From: Glossina fuscipes
Taxonomy: Eukaryota; Arthropoda; Insecta; Diptera; Glossinidae
Assembly (NCBI RefSeq): GCF_014805625.2
Contig: NW_023998415.1
Location: 22,591,071 to 22,655,070, forward strand
Reading direction: 5' to 3'
Length of the DNA stretch: 64,000 bases
Shown here piece after piece: positions 10,978 to 24,946 of this stretch. The notes beneath the pieces are model-generated. The model saw only the letters and a list, made by a program, of their open reading frames with translations. It searched no databases and was not told the origin of the DNA. Both the position numbers and the translations under genes were made by a program. Each line of letters begins with the position of its first letter. The stretch's first letter is position 1.

Positions 10978-13900
10978 TTATGGATGTCTTTTTTTTATTT
11001 CAATTTCTATTCTAATTCCCGAGGATATTTGTATGTATGTGAGACAATATCAATTACAAGACATTCAATTAAGGATTATCTTTAAATGGTTTTTATTTAA
11101 TATGTGTCGGATTGTTGATTATTTGAAAGTGTTTCTTAATTATTTGAAAAGATTTTTGCCTTTGTTTTACAAAAAATATACGTAAGTGACAACACAAACT
11201 CAATTTACAAATTTACAAATGTACAAACTAATCACTTATTCCGTATTTAATTTTCTTTATTTCAGTGTCTGTTTCTTTCATTTATTATTAAATGACATTT
11301 TAAAGAACGGTCAATAAAGAGAGCAACGTCATCTAAACGCTATCATCTACATTTAGAATATTAAATAAATACGTAAAAGCTATTTACGCCGTTCTGTTCA
11401 TTTATATGTACATATGCACTTATATGCACGCATGTGTTTATGCCTATGCTTATACATAGTTTAATCTTTTGCTAAAAGGAATATTAAAACAAGAGTAAGA
11501 AATTTGAACACGACTTACGATGTACATTGAATACCCATCTCAGACTAAATTGCTAAAAATTGTAACAAATTGTCCTAATAACAGTTATGTAAGTAAGCAA
11601 GATTAATAAGGATCTTGTCTACGCTGCGTTTTTGGATGGCTTTCACAAATATCTTTGAAAAGTCTTAAGTGAATCTCTCGCAACCGTTGCAACAACTGCC
11701 GTCTTAACTTGATAGGATCTAGTGAATAACACTAAGCCTTGCTAAGGCAAAAGCAAACACATTCTAATTGTTATTAACGCAAGGACATATGCCGTATACC
11801 CTCATACTTCACTGGTTCACATAACGAATATAACCGTTACTTTTTGCGTAATTGAACCTACAGAAGATAATTTGTCTTCAAAGATCCAAAGAGAGAGTGT
11901 GAGAAATTATGTTGGCGTTCAAGAGACTAAAAATGATTCTTTCCATCCGATTCGATGTATGATCGATGTATGTATCAGAGTAAACATGATATATATTCGT
12001 TGAATTGATCTTGACGAATTCATTATCACATTGCTTTCAAAATCGGAATTGTTTTATTTGAGGTTTCCTTGGAGATGGAGATGGATGCACTTGAGGTGCA
12101 TAGATCGAAGACAAACTTGTATTTAGGGTTTTTTAAATTTTTACTTTTAACGGTCGCAGAAACAGTTGTTACTGTCTAGAAGTAAATCGATACTGAATGT
12201 AACATTTATGACTAATATGTATATAGAATTGGGTTTTCGCACTTTATGTCTGGCTATTATTTACCATATGTAACAAAATTTATCTCTTGCAATGGAATAT
12301 AAAAAGTCAGAAAAGGAAATTATTTAAGAAAGCAAAGAGTGTTTGCATATATGAAAAATGAAATATGCAGCTATGATCCATACATAACATATAAAATGTG
12401 CAAATTACTTACAATAGTAAGCAAAAAAAAACCATGATGAAGAAGGCAAGTACGGCAGCCATGCACGAAAAACAAGCAAAAGTCAAATAGTCGAAACGTA
12501 TAAAGATTTATACATTCGTATATAATCGTACACACATATAAATATTTATATTTAAAGCACATATATACGTACAATTTTTATGGATATGAACATTACATAT
12601 GACGGCTATATTTGAAAATTAATGTTTATCACTTGGTGTTGCAATTTGGTTAGAGCTATTGCTCTCTTACATTTACAAAATATTATTTTAATTAAATTCA
12701 TAATTTTTTATTGTATCCACAGACTATCTAGTCTGCCTCATCGTCATCGTCACATCTCTGCATATAGAGTGCATATGAGAATATCAAGCTTTCCTGTATT
12801 TTACTTAACATGCGCTCTCTCTCTTTCGCGTTTTTTCATTAAAATGAAAATATTTAACAATTTTATTGAGTTAAAATTCTTTTACACATAAGCTGCTAAC
12901 AATGCATATAATTTTTATACATTTTCTCGGTCATTCTTTCACAAAATTCTTCTGTTTATTTATATTTTCATTTACGAGAGGATGAGAGAGTAGTTTATTA
13001 TTTATTGTATGTGTTTCATTTGTAACTGGCAATAGCCTTCATTAAAACATTTAACGAGAATTGTATTTCTTGACCGGCACGGTTCGTCCATTCATCTATT
13101 TACAAATTTTAGAGAATGGTGCTACAAATAGTTTTAATATAATTGACTTCCATACGATAGTAAGTACATTACGCATAAAAGCTGTCTTGATTTGCCCATT
13201 GTAACATTACAATAAGATAATGAAAATTTGCATGTATTTGTGTAGACTTGTAACATAGTAAAAATATTCAGTCCAGACGAAAGCTCCTTTTTCCTTTAGT
13301 TCTTTCTCTTTTATGATTATATCGGAACATTTGTTCAAAATTTTTGATAAACTCGAGCATTTAATTATAAAATCTGCTTTATAACACAGTTATTGCTTGC
13401 CGTTTACCAACAATTTCTACTTATTCGAATATCAGACGTCTGAAGTCTTTTCAAGTCAATTAGTTTAATTTGAGTCTGCTGGTTAAGTTGTTTTTCGTAA
13501 AATTTATTGACTGTGTGAATGGATCTTAATGAAATGCATTAATGAAATGAATGAAACTTAGCGGGAGAAGACCAGGAGTTGTGAATCAAATCAATTTGAA
13601 GATTACAAGCAATGAATGTCTCTTTAAAATCTTGAGGATGTTATCACTTCAAGGTTTTCACGAAAACTTCCGCTCACGGATAATTCGTAGTTGAGTTGAG
13701 TGAATGACTTTGTGTCATAGTGGCCTTTTCATAAATTCTGATTCTAAAGGATTTCTGCTTTGCCATTTCAAGCTCGATCCTAAGATAATCGCAGAAATTG
13801 TAGGTATGTGTTACTCTTTTGTTTTAGAGGGAATGACGAATTTCTGCAAAAGTTGCCAAAATCTAAAACATATAAAACCATTCTTCAATATATATATATA

Positions 13901-14139
13901 TATATATTTTATCGTCTACATATTTTGTATGGATTTAAAGGCAGCAGGATAACTTAGATCATCGCCTGTTCGCCTCTATTGAAAACTCCATCGCACTTGC
14001 GATTTTCTACGACTTTTTTCTCTCATAAAAGATTTTTTTTAAGCTTGCTTTCATGCGAACATGACAATGCAAGAGATATAAAGTCAAACTTCCAGCGAAC
14101 ATCATATGCCTTTACTTTCATTTTGTATTTAATTCTATT

Positions 14140-14144
<5 letters not shown>

Positions 14145-14176
<32 letters not shown>
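14145..14176. repeat. poly-A run
   Basis: Thirty-two consecutive A after an AT-rich segment. No upstream retroposed gene is recognised, so it is probably a simple homopolymer. Confidence 0.9.
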
Positions 14177-14178
<2 letters not shown>

Positions 14179-14228
14179 AAAAAATAATAATTTATACAAA
14201 AAAAAACAGTGCAGAACATGACTGCTCG

Positions 14229-14254
14229 TTCAAATGAATTTGAATTCATTTGAA
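14229..14254. repeat. 26-bp inverted repeat
   Basis: Arms ttcaaatgaa and ttcatttgaa are perfectly complementary around a six-base spacer (tttgaa). It could be a short hairpin or a symmetric protein site. In AT-rich DNA a chance origin is plausible. Confidence 0.6.
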
Positions 14255-14653
14255 TCATAGATTTCTTATTCGTTTCTTTTCGCTTTCTTTTGTCATACTT
14301 CTTTGACATTGTTTGGACTGCAAGTAAGTTATTGTATAAATTTAAAAACAAACTGCATTAAATATTTGTAATCTATTGAATAGCTGCGCTGCAAAAATCC
14401 CCGCCAGCAATTTATTGGAAATTTATATTTTTTATGCAAATATTTGTAATAACTTCTGTTTTTCTTTATTTTTTCTTCTGCAAATAGTTTCTTTTTCCAA
14501 CCGTGATAGATTTACTAGAACGCAGCAACAAAATCATCTCCACTACTAGCACCTCGAACATTGACTATAAAATTTATTAACTATGAATATATTGCGGATT
14601 GGATTGTGTTTGGCTGTGTATTTTTGTATAAGTGAAATAATTTATTGATTTCC

Positions 14654-14728
14654 TTGCTGCTGCTAATGCTGCTGCCGGTGTTACTGTTGCTATTGCTATT
14701 GCTGTTGCCGTTGCCGTTGCCGCTGCCT
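14654..14728. repeat. GCT/GTT trinucleotide array
   Basis: A degenerate run of gctgctgct, gttgctatt and gttgccgttgcc units. On the minus strand it reads GNGNSNSNSNS and SSISSS, which is low complexity and not evidence of a protein. Confidence 0.85.
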
Positions 14729-16855
14729 TTCCCGGTTGAATGGTGTAAAAGTATCACACATACATTTATATATTTACATATGTAATTCTTATTCAAATGC
14801 TATGCATAATATCCATAAACCTTTATGAATGTGTATGTGTGCAATATATGTATATATATGTATATATATATATATGTATATATGTTATATGTATATGTAT
14901 ATACAGTGGTGTGTGTATTCATGTCTCAGTGACAACACAATCACCAGAAAAAAGGGGAACTTTTATGATCATATCAAACCATAAATCTTTATTGGAAACT
15001 CGTTTGTATTTACCAAGCGAAAAAAAAGAGAAATGAAAATACCGAGCAACCAAGCAGACAACGCATATATATATATATGTTACCTGTTATATATATATAT
15101 ATATATGTGCATTTATATAATATATGTACGTATGTATTTGTGTAGACTCGCATACGCATCCTTATCCGAGCAGCTATTGAACATTTTGCTAGCAAAAGCT
15201 TACAATTTAACAATTCATGCTGGTGATGGTGGCGTAGCGATGATTTAAAATAACAAACGTTCTCTATGCAATTTTTTACCTTTCTACATATACATGTGTA
15301 TGTGTGCGAATGCGAGAGAAAAGATAGTTGAGTTAAATTTTTTAGTGCAAAAGAGTTGAATAAGCTATGCTCCTGTACAGCAATACTGTTGCATTTAAAA
15401 CTCAACTCGACACAAAGGTTAAAGTTATATTTTATGATGATGTACTACAACTAGCGGCCCCCGCTAACACAAACGCTATGATCAGTAGTGTATGCACATT
15501 TCAGTTAAACATGCGAAAACATACACTTACTGCTATTGCTGCTTGGTTTTGCTCTTGTTGCTGTTACTTGTCAAGTGTTTACTATTATATTAAGCTGCAA
15601 ATGATAAAGCAGCAATAATCACAGTAAACTCGTAATTGCCACACGTTCTACAAAAACGAAAAACAATAGCTAACCGGATAGGCTCTCTCGTTTCACTGTT
15701 GTCGATAATTGGCGTTCGAATATTAATATAATTTTATTTGCATAAATTCAGCTTGAATTTTATGAAATCTTAATTCATTTATTCATGTATAAATTTCAAG
15801 AGCATTCTCCTATTTTCATGTTTCCATTTCGGGGTTTGTTGGAGGCAACAGCTCACATATTTATAAAGCTTTTACTCGTGGTGCATACTTTATCGCTCAA
15901 GTCTTTTACAAAAATAAATCTGTAGGAATTGTGCGAAAATAATCTTCCCATCGTAGAAGATGATCTAACTAGAAAATGATTTAAGTAATAAGGAAAGGAA
16001 ACCGATAAAGTGGAAAGGAGGAAATAAAAGCTTTAGTAATAAAATTAATGTTGATTAACGAACAATATAGATTTTTGTATTAATAAATGACAGTAAGAGT
16101 TTAAAACAAATCATTCGCAATTTTTTTCTTTTACATCATTATTAAGAAATTAATAACTGAACGACTAAAAAAACGTGAATCATTAATTAACTTTGCATAA
16201 ATCAGCAAAGAGCAGTAATACTTGGGTGTAAACTGGAAAAACTAATAAAACTTTTATAATTACTATTATTATTATTATTATTATTATTATCATTATCAGA
16301 GGTGTCAATTTTTCTTTGTGTATACGCACATATACACATAAACAATTTTAATGCAGTTCATTTAATGTTTACAGCGGTTTACCCATCAAAACGCATAAGC
16401 GTGCAAAAAACAGCCGAAAAAATTCTGTGAGAAATATTATCAATATTACGCCAACGCTCTTGATGAGATAACGGTTAATTAATTATAAAAGCAAAATTTT
16501 GATTAAAGAAGAGTATAAAGTCACTATTAGTTAATGTAATTAAGAGATGACATGCAGTGTTTTGCATTTATAACATATTAAACGGTTTTCAAACTGGTTT
16601 GCATTAAAAATTGTATAAATTTCGCTTACGTGTGATAAGTTAAGTTGCCTTATGGAACATTATAATTTTTGTTATGTTTTAAGTTATCTGCCGTAGCTTG
16701 GGAACGCCTTACGGATCATGCTTTGCAAACTAACATTTAGATAAGATGGTTAAGGGAATCCTTTCTGAATGAGACAGATCAGAATTTGCAGCAATTATCC
16801 AATTCGATGGGAACAGGCGAAGTAGTCATTATCTCTACACCTATAGACTGATATA

Positions 16856-16885
16856 TTGGGTGCCCAAAAAAATTAGAATCGAGAA
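16856..16885 (+). mobile_element. mariner-like terminal repeat, single end
   Basis: The sequence 'ttgggtgcccaaaaaaatta', preceded by TA at 16854-16855, resembles the TTGGGTTGCCCAAAAAGTAA ends of a widespread insect mariner group, from memory. I found neither the matching opposite end nor a transposase nearby. It is therefore either a solo remnant or a chance match. Confidence 0.3.
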
Positions 16886-18594
16886 GATCTTCACCTATTC
16901 TCAGGCAGTCAAATGTCTTTGCTTAAAACTTTCAAAAAGAAAAAATGTAGAAAAAATTAAAATAAAGAGAAAATTATGAGAAACTTTACCCGATGCCACG
17001 GCAATCATTTAAATTTCATTCGTATAGGCGGGATGCGCAACTGTGGATGTAGTAATGAACCGATCGCGCTCATCTTAACGAACATCTTGATCAGCCAGAA
17101 AGTCTCATAAAATGGTTTTTCAAAAAATGGAATTATGGCGTCCGAATTGTTAGAAACAACTCTTAGTGCTACTGCGCAGAGGAAGTGTTTTTCATTGGTG
17201 TTGATTATTCAGACGAATTATGCTTAAAGGCTTAAATTACAACATTATAAAGCAGATCATCGTTCAAAATCAAAGCAACGTGTAAAGTAAACAATTTCTC
17301 TTTATCTTACAAAATTGTTAAGCTTAAAGTACTTGCGAACGAGCTCTTAGTCTACGACGTACGTTTTGACGCTACAGCGAAAATTGTCAATTAGAAGCAA
17401 GGAAAGCAATGTCAAAGTAAACAATTGCAATATTTTTACACTTTAAATATTAGCAATGGAGCATTAGTCTAAATAATCATGTCCATAGCTGTCCATTTGG
17501 CAATCGCGATTGTTATCCCTGCGGCATGTGCTTCACCGTCTATCAATGAACATCAAGTCAAGAGAGTTAACGATTAGGTATTGAAAACATATTGAGAAAA
17601 GGCTTTGCTGAGACGTTACGTTAGTTCTCAAATATCAATTCAGTTTGCTGCCAAACTAGGAAAATGAATGATGAAGCACCACAAAAATTTTTAAAGCGAA
17701 AATTGAAAGACATCACCCAAAGGAAATGCATACCAAATGCAGGCATGGAGTTCAGCAACAATTGCTTGCCTGGAGTTTAAAGAGAGCATGGAAGGTGGTT
17801 AAAAAGAAAAACCCTTCTTTTTAGCATTATATCGTAACGAAAGCTTTTAATCTCGATATAATATAAGAACCCAAATCGTACCATGGCATAGATGAAAACA
17901 ATCGAACTAAAGAGTCTCTTTGATTAAGACGAATATTTGTGATCTCAAATTTGCACACTGTAGTCTACGATTAAAATAGGGCGTTGTATGTAACGTAATC
18001 AATAAGAAACAATGACTAGGCATGATTGAGAATAAGGCCCGATAAGGAAATGTTGCAATATGACAACACTCGCTCATATATTTTTCATGGAAAATCTACA
18101 AGATGTAGTGTTGTGCGAATATGTGAAATAATCTCTAGACTTCTAATTTTTATCGCTTATTATCCGCCCTAGTTAAAGGCAAACCCCTAGGTCCTAACTC
18201 CAACGCGAGTTGTTAGTATCTCCAGCGTATAATTATCAAAGGTATTGTAATAACGTGTACGAAATGAGACAAATTTCTTTGTTAACAAGGAGCTTTAGTC
18301 TACCTGTTTATTTTCAATTCGATAGCTTATATAGCCGATTAAAAAGAAAACTAAAGTAAAATTATTATAAAAAATTTCATCGGACATTTGCCGATGTAAC
18401 ATATTGCAGTGCATAGCAGGCCGGTAGGTAAGTGTCACTCATCATAATTTAAATCATGGATAATTGGTTATTGCGCTGCTATGCTCTTGACCCAATTATT
18501 TATTTGTAAATTAATGCTGATGAACTACTTTATAAAATTAAAATTAATAATATTATCGGTATGTGTATATATCACAAAGCATTGAACTGCCACG
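16886..18594. other. unassigned sequence, possible ancient repeats
   Basis: Contains a word close to gagctcttagtctac three times (17341-17355, 17459-17471, 18290-18303), two of them about 70 bp after 'aaagtaaacaatt'. That hints at a decayed repeat. No transposase or host gene could be read. The last few hundred bases may include the degraded endonuclease region of the next element. Confidence 0.4.
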
Positions 18595-19930
18595 TGCCGT
18601 TTGATTGGTTTGCTTTTGCTTCTTACCAGACCTTACCCGCTTGAATATTACCTCTATTCGACTAAGACAAGCAGAGTTATAGGGAGAATGAAGAAAGGTC
18701 ACTTTGGTAAAATGTTCAATAATGTTGACACCAAGGATATGTGGAACCAGTTAAGAATAGCTAGCAATAGTGACTCAGTCAATGGCAATGTCGAATTAAA
18801 TGTTGACCATATAAATAACTATTTTTGAAAAGGTTTGAATTTTAATTCTGTAAACATATGTGAACATATGCCGTTTGTGAGTTCCCATAACACATTCTCC
18901 TTTGCATGTATCAGCGATTATGAACTTTATACTGCGTTTGGTAATTTTTAAAAATTACTTTTATTTCCTTTAATAAGTAATCTTATATTACATCTATTCA
19001 ATAGCATTATAACATCCTCTGTTTTTCCAGAGAACTGAAAACTCCCAAAAATTATTCCGATACCTAAAACTGGTGCTTTTTTCAATATCATAAGCGTATT
19101 ATAAGAAATATTGTAATATCTCAAATCTCGCTTCACTTATTCAATGATCGGCAAACAGTGTATCGCCGAGGACTCGAATGAAGGTGGAGTAAGTATTTTA
19201 GCTTCATTGGACTTATCCAAGGCTTTTGATCGAGTTGCTCGCGGAAAGATGTTGCAAAAAATTACTATCGAATTCATCTTTTCAAGTACATCGTATTGGC
19301 TCATAAAGTTCTCTTCTTCTTCTCTAGTGTGGTTGAGTCGAAAGTATGCTCGGCGTACTCATTCTTAGATGATATTCAGTTGTTGTTTCGCGGCATTCAG
19401 TCAAGAGATGCATTGCATAGGATTAATCATGACAATTGAGACCGGGTTGAACGTTAAATGAAACCAAACTCTATCCTGTTGAATAAATATCTCGAAATCA
19501 AAAATTATGAGATTTCGAACTATGTATCTCGAAGATATGAGAATCGGTTATTATTGTTATTATTGACAGGAAACTTGATTATTCACACCTTTACTGCCAC
19601 AATATGCACTTGCACTATCAGGCAGTAAGGTGTAAACTGACCCATGCTCTAACGTCGTCACAGATATATTATTGTATGGAAGTATATGTGTGTACGATAG
19701 CTGGTAATGTTCATAGAATTAAGCTGGTGGTGAATAAGATCGCTGTGTGTCTGTGTTTGGGGTAACACGTCGTAGTTCTGCCTCTAGTCAACACGGAGAC
19801 CGATATTACAGTCACATATTGCGGCATGTTATTAACTTCTTAAAATATTCTTTTAACAATTTCCTGACTATAAGATATCTTATGCGCTTTTATAAAACAA
19901 TCAACGCAGTTTTTGACTCCAAGATTTAAT
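18595..19930 (+). mobile_element. decayed I/jockey-type non-LTR retrotransposon
   Basis: Pieces of one ORF2 appear in order. HFGKMFNNVDTKDMWNQLR (about 18700-18756) is the linker between endonuclease and reverse transcriptase and ends in DHINNYF. About 150 bp further on come FSFACISDYELYTAF and an NSIITSSVFPEN..LPKIIPIPKTG segment (about 19000-19075). Next is ASLDLSKAFDRVARGKML (about 19202-19255), the first catalytic block. FLDDIQLLFRG (about 19362-19394) is the second catalytic block, with L in place of A in the usual ADD. MKPNSILLN and an AGNVHRIKLVVNKIAV-like thumb region follow. There are many stops and frameshifts and two apparent deletions. It is not closely related to the element at 5.5 kb. 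Confidence 0.82.
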
Positions 19931-20162
19931 TTCTTACGTCTAAATACTTATGCCATTAAAAAGTAGTTTTTTTTCTTTGCGGCACATCTCTAAAAAAGAC
20001 ACTCATAGAACGTTACAATAGAACTTTGATGTAATTTTATCGTGCCCATTATTGACTTCGGACCTTGGTGCGCGTTTCCGGTTGTTAAACCTCAATGATA
20101 ATTTCACGAAGATCCCTTATCCAAATTGAACGAATTTTTTGACACCTTTTTGCAAGGATATT

Positions 20163-20369
20163 AAGTTCAAATATATTATTATTATTATTAGTATTATTAT
20201 TAATTTTGCCAGAGAAATAAATTCTAAAACTAAACTCTTAAAATCACTAGCATCTAAGGCTGTCGGCTTTTATTAAAAACTCTACCGCACTTGAGATTCG
20301 AACCCACGACCATTGACTTGCTAGTCGAGATTCCTCGACTTTGGCTACTCAGGCGGATCAAGTTCAAAT
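20163..20369 (-). mobile_element. tRNA-derived SINE, copy 2, with target-site duplication
   Basis: The same family as 9369-9562: the head reads cgcctgagtagccaaag on the minus strand. The B-box ggttcgaatct (20304-20294) is closer to the tRNA consensus than in copy 1. The A-box (20347-20336) is decayed. The body shares words such as ataaattc, gcatcta and cgcacttga with copy 1 and ends in an (AAT)n tail. The element is flanked by the direct repeat aagttcaaat at 20163-20172 and 20360-20369. That is the target-site duplication expected of LINE-mediated retroposition. Confidence 0.85.
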
Positions 20370-21105
20370 TTATGCAGTGTCTCTTGAGTTGAATAACTTT
20401 CGTGGCGACAAGTGCTGTTGCTCAAGACGAGTTTGGCAAAGTTATGGTGTTATAATAACAAAAAAAAATATTGCTTTCGACAAAGTCCATCCAAAGAGAA
20501 CAAGAAAAGCTCTTTCCATTGATTTCCTATGTATTCCATGCCATAAAATGAGCAAAGCAAGCTAAATAAAGATTTCTGCTTCTATTGCTAATTGAATACT
20601 TTTTTCTCAATCATAATTCTATCCCGTCTATAGGTACCGGACATTGATTTCGTATATATGCATCATATTGAGATCAGTAAAGACACAATATATATATATA
20701 TATAAAAATATATATATATATATAGAATTTGATTTCATTCCTTTTCATTTTATTTCTTTTTTTATTCATTTATTTATTTACTTATTTCTGTTGTATACAG
20801 TGTGCTATAACTGAGATTTGTTATTTGTTTAATTTTAAACTATATTTAGATAAATTTCAATTTCGCAGTTGTTTGGTCTTAAAATTGAAAAGAAAAATTT
20901 CATTAAAAGTTTTTTTGAGAATTTATGAAAAATTTTTACAAGACCATGCAGAAAAAAGATATGAATAGAAATAATTATGCTTGTGTTAGAGCGAATTTGT
21001 AATACCCATCTCTATGCAAATCGCAATGAGTTTTTGCTAATTATGAATGCTACGGAAAACCGATCAGAATCATCTTAGTTTGGTAACCGTTACAAAACCT
21101 TGCCG

Positions 21106-21139
<34 letters not shown>

Positions 21140-22150
21140 GCAATTTTTTGACCACTACCGCTTGTTAGTTACAGCGACAGATAAAATTACAAAACATTGT
21201 TTCTTTTTTTTCTTTTATTCCCATACCATCTTTATATTTTATCAGTGAACTTAAATTCGCAATAATTAGGGATTAATTTTTTCTCGAGGTTTTGCAAACA
21301 TCAATAAGAATTTCAATAATAGAAATTATGTGGAGGGGAATCGATTGAAAGGCTTGCTTGTGCTAATCAACGTAATACTTATGTAAATGAAATGTATTTT
21401 GATGTTACAACGTGCATAAGTAACTTAGTAGACTTGTATTTTGGTGTGCTGAAAGTACAAAAATTGTTCAATACTTACATATGAAGGCGTCATCAGTGGG
21501 TGCATTTGTCTGTATGTTCATCTGTAAATTGGCTTTGGTTTCCTTTATGATCTGAATTTAACAAATAAACTGCACAACAAGGCAATAAATTACATAAGGA
21601 ATTGCTTGTATTACTGTGGTATTGGTCATAACAGAAAATAACAACAACGATAGCAAGAACAACATTTGTCACAAAACAGAAAGAGAAAAATGTTCAACTA
21701 TAACTACAACTAGAAGAAATGTTTATAAATTCTTCCGGTGCCAGTTTTGTTGGCCTTGTATTATACAAGAGTCACGTTTTTAAATTATAGAAAAATGCAA
21801 GGAAGATAGCAAGTCTAACTGACTAACCGGCTAACTAAGCGACTGACTGATTGACTGACTGCTTTACAGAATGTGCGTCATTTAATATTCTTCTTAACAT
21901 TCATCCGATACAGCCCAGTGCACATATGCAGACATATATAAGCAAACGCATAAGCATACACATGTGCACTTACATATATGTGATTTTGTTTAATTTCACC
22001 ACAAACTTTTTCTCCATTTAAACAAGAAACCGTAAGTAAGCTGAGTTGTTGATAAACTGAAAATTGAAATAAAAAATATATCGATTTTTGAATTGATTGC
22101 ACTTTAAATGCTAAAATGCATTAATATTTCAATAAATTTTCAGATTATAT

Positions 22151-22182
<32 letters not shown>

Positions 22183-22634
22183 CATGCTTGTTCGCATATA
22201 GGAGGAATACATACAGAAACCTCAAACCTCAATATTTTCCCATATGTTGGTTTCGTTAGGGATCTCATTAAATTCCAATACATTATTAAATGGCTGCCAA
22301 ATACTTATATGGTATGTATCATACATATCGACTGTTGCTTTTAACATCTCTTTGTGTTTATACATTTATTGCTTTTGCGTCATTTCTGACATAATGATGC
22401 ATAAAAAATACATATTTTTGTGTTGTGTTGATTTAACTGAATAGTTGCTTGTTTTATTTTACTTTCCTTTTTATTTTCCTTAACGCCGCACACAGATGTG
22501 TGGGCTTTGCACGGCTCCATAAAATGTAACACTAAAAAAGACTTTGTTACGCCAAATAGACAAAACATCGCGTATATGTATATACATTAGCATGTATAAA
22601 TATCTATGCATATGTATGTTCGTAGGCAAGTATG

Positions 22635-22669
<35 letters not shown>

Positions 22670-24913
22670 TTGAAGAAAACCTTTCATTGTGTTTTGTATA
22701 TTGTGTCGAAAAAGTGAAATCAAAATAAGAAAACAAAAAAAAAAATAGAAAAATTCCGGCACACATGCTGAGGTATTTGTAAGCATGTCAACACATGTAC
22801 ATAGCTAAGTAAGTGTAAAAGTTTAGTATCACTTAAAAAAAAAAACCAAAAAAAAAAAAAAATCGAGGGAATATATAGCTCAATAACTGTTACGTTACAA
22901 TTAATGAAGCGGAAAGCAATTGGTAAAAAAATATGAAAAGCAAAACAAAATTACCGTTGTGTGTAGATGTAAACGATACGACGTGTAAAAGTAGGTTGAT
23001 TATACGCACAGTTAAGGTTAAACATACTCAAATCACAAATACAAAAAAAGAAGAAAAACTACACGAAAAGAAAGTTAAACACATGTACTTACTAATGGCC
23101 CTCCTCCTCGACCACGCTATATAGCTTTTCACAGAAAATAAATCCATGCATAAAGCGTACAAGGTCGAACGTAATACTAAGTGTTCGAATACAACAATAG
23201 CTAATTTAAGTTAGATATGTCCGTCCATCTATTTCTCTTCGCATCCCTCAATAGACGAATTGGAATAGTTTTAACATCAATTAATTTTATGCGGTATGTG
23301 ATCTATTTAGTTGTGCGTACAGTAAGGGCCATTAGTCATCTAACATCTGACACAATTAAGTAAAATGTACGCAATTTCTACATGCAACTATCAGTTGCAA
23401 TCAAATTTGAAAACTGATTGACTTATTGAAAACAACGTACATTTCAAAATAAAGTTACATTAGCTGAGACACTTTTCAATAATGCTTGATACCTAATCTT
23501 AACTAATGTACACAAAAAGTGCACGTTGTGAATAATACTAGGTTACTATAAAGATAAAATAAAAGGTTAATGTGGACATCTTTACTTCATTTACGAAAAT
23601 AACACCGCAAACTTACCCTTGTTTTTACTTTTCAATATTTTTTATTAGCTTTGACATGGATTTGTAACTGAGCTTATGTGGAAATCTGGTGTGACCTAAG
23701 AAAACGCAAGAGGAAGACACCAACTGCAAGCGTGTGTACATGCATATATCGTAAGTGCCACCCAGTGAAGTGGGACCGCAGGTGAACGCACAGTAATATA
23801 TTTTCAAAACCTTTGCATATTTGAAGTGCTTATGTAAAGTAAGTAGAGAGTGTAACATCACCTAGTACTAAAATTACCGATGTTTTGCATATACCTATGA
23901 AAAGTCAATTGGCTTCGTATAGGGCAAGATGTGGTTGGTGAGAGCAAATATTTAAGTAGCAGCTGACACTGAACAATGACAACGCAGCGACGAGCAAAGC
24001 CTAAAAATGCCATACTGTGCTCAGGCTTGAACGACATTTAGGCTAGAATAGACAAGTCGCACACAGTATTGGCTCTTCTTAGCATCGATTAAACATCCGA
24101 AAGAAATTTCAAGTTAGTTTAAAGAAAATGTCAGACTCGCAAAACAGAAAGGGGGAAAGATGAAAAGGTTTAATTTGAAAATTAGTTTTTCTTATATGCG
24201 AACCACATGTGAGATTGGTTTAATGCCGGCTTAGCACTTCATTCAAGTATTTTTTTCTCGCTTTGAAAACTTCCTTTCATAAGCGGCCAAACTTTCAATC
24301 GAGCAGTTGAGTTTTTTGAACTAAGATTCTAGAAGTAGAGATTTGTGCAACATAATCCGAGCTCCTAAGCTTGTTACAGGCTTCTTTTTTTTTTTTTTTG
24401 GATATTTATATTCTCGCTTTACACCCAATTGCGCGAAAATGTGGAAATATTTGATCGTGATTATGAATCGAGATGAGAATTTTGGTGACCGCTTTAGGTG
24501 GCCGTTGAAGAGTTCATTTCAATCGACCACTAACTTCTGAGTTTGTCTTGCAGGCCCGTTTCAGATTGGTCTCATCCGTATATATTCCCTTCGCTTATGA
24601 TCGAACAACAAAGTTTATTCGGGAAACCAGTGAGGAGTTTATTCCAAAAGCTAATAATATTTTTTTACAAACTTAGCGCTTACGAGTATTTAACGAGCTG
24701 AGCAATGGACTAATTCTCCGCTAACATATCAACCATACAAAATCAATGTTGAGAGAGAAACAATTTAAATTAAATCATCGACAAATAATGAGATTGAGAT
24801 GAGGAAAAGAAAGGAACTTTTTGGTCAATTACTAATTAAAAGCTAAACATATACAGAGCCAGTGCAGACTCCTGCATATGCAGGAACTTGAATTGCGGTT
24901 GCATTCTATTTTT

Positions 24914-24946
<33 letters not shown>

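Larger units (their letters stand above)
9573..16855. other. AT-rich non-coding sequence with many microsatellites
   Basis: No gene recognised. Besides the separately listed repeats it holds (TA)n runs at 13891-13908, TATG/TA mixtures at 14836-14905, TA runs at 15065-15079 and 15088-15106, and an ATT run at 16263-16292 without a SINE body. Open frames such as 10691-11185 and 14797-15405 are built from these repeats. Confidence 0.6.

Noticed and set aside
10691..11185. 164-codon frame, longest in the window
   Set aside because: The centre is SLSLSL and CVCVCV from the TC/TG microsatellite; flanks show no motif.
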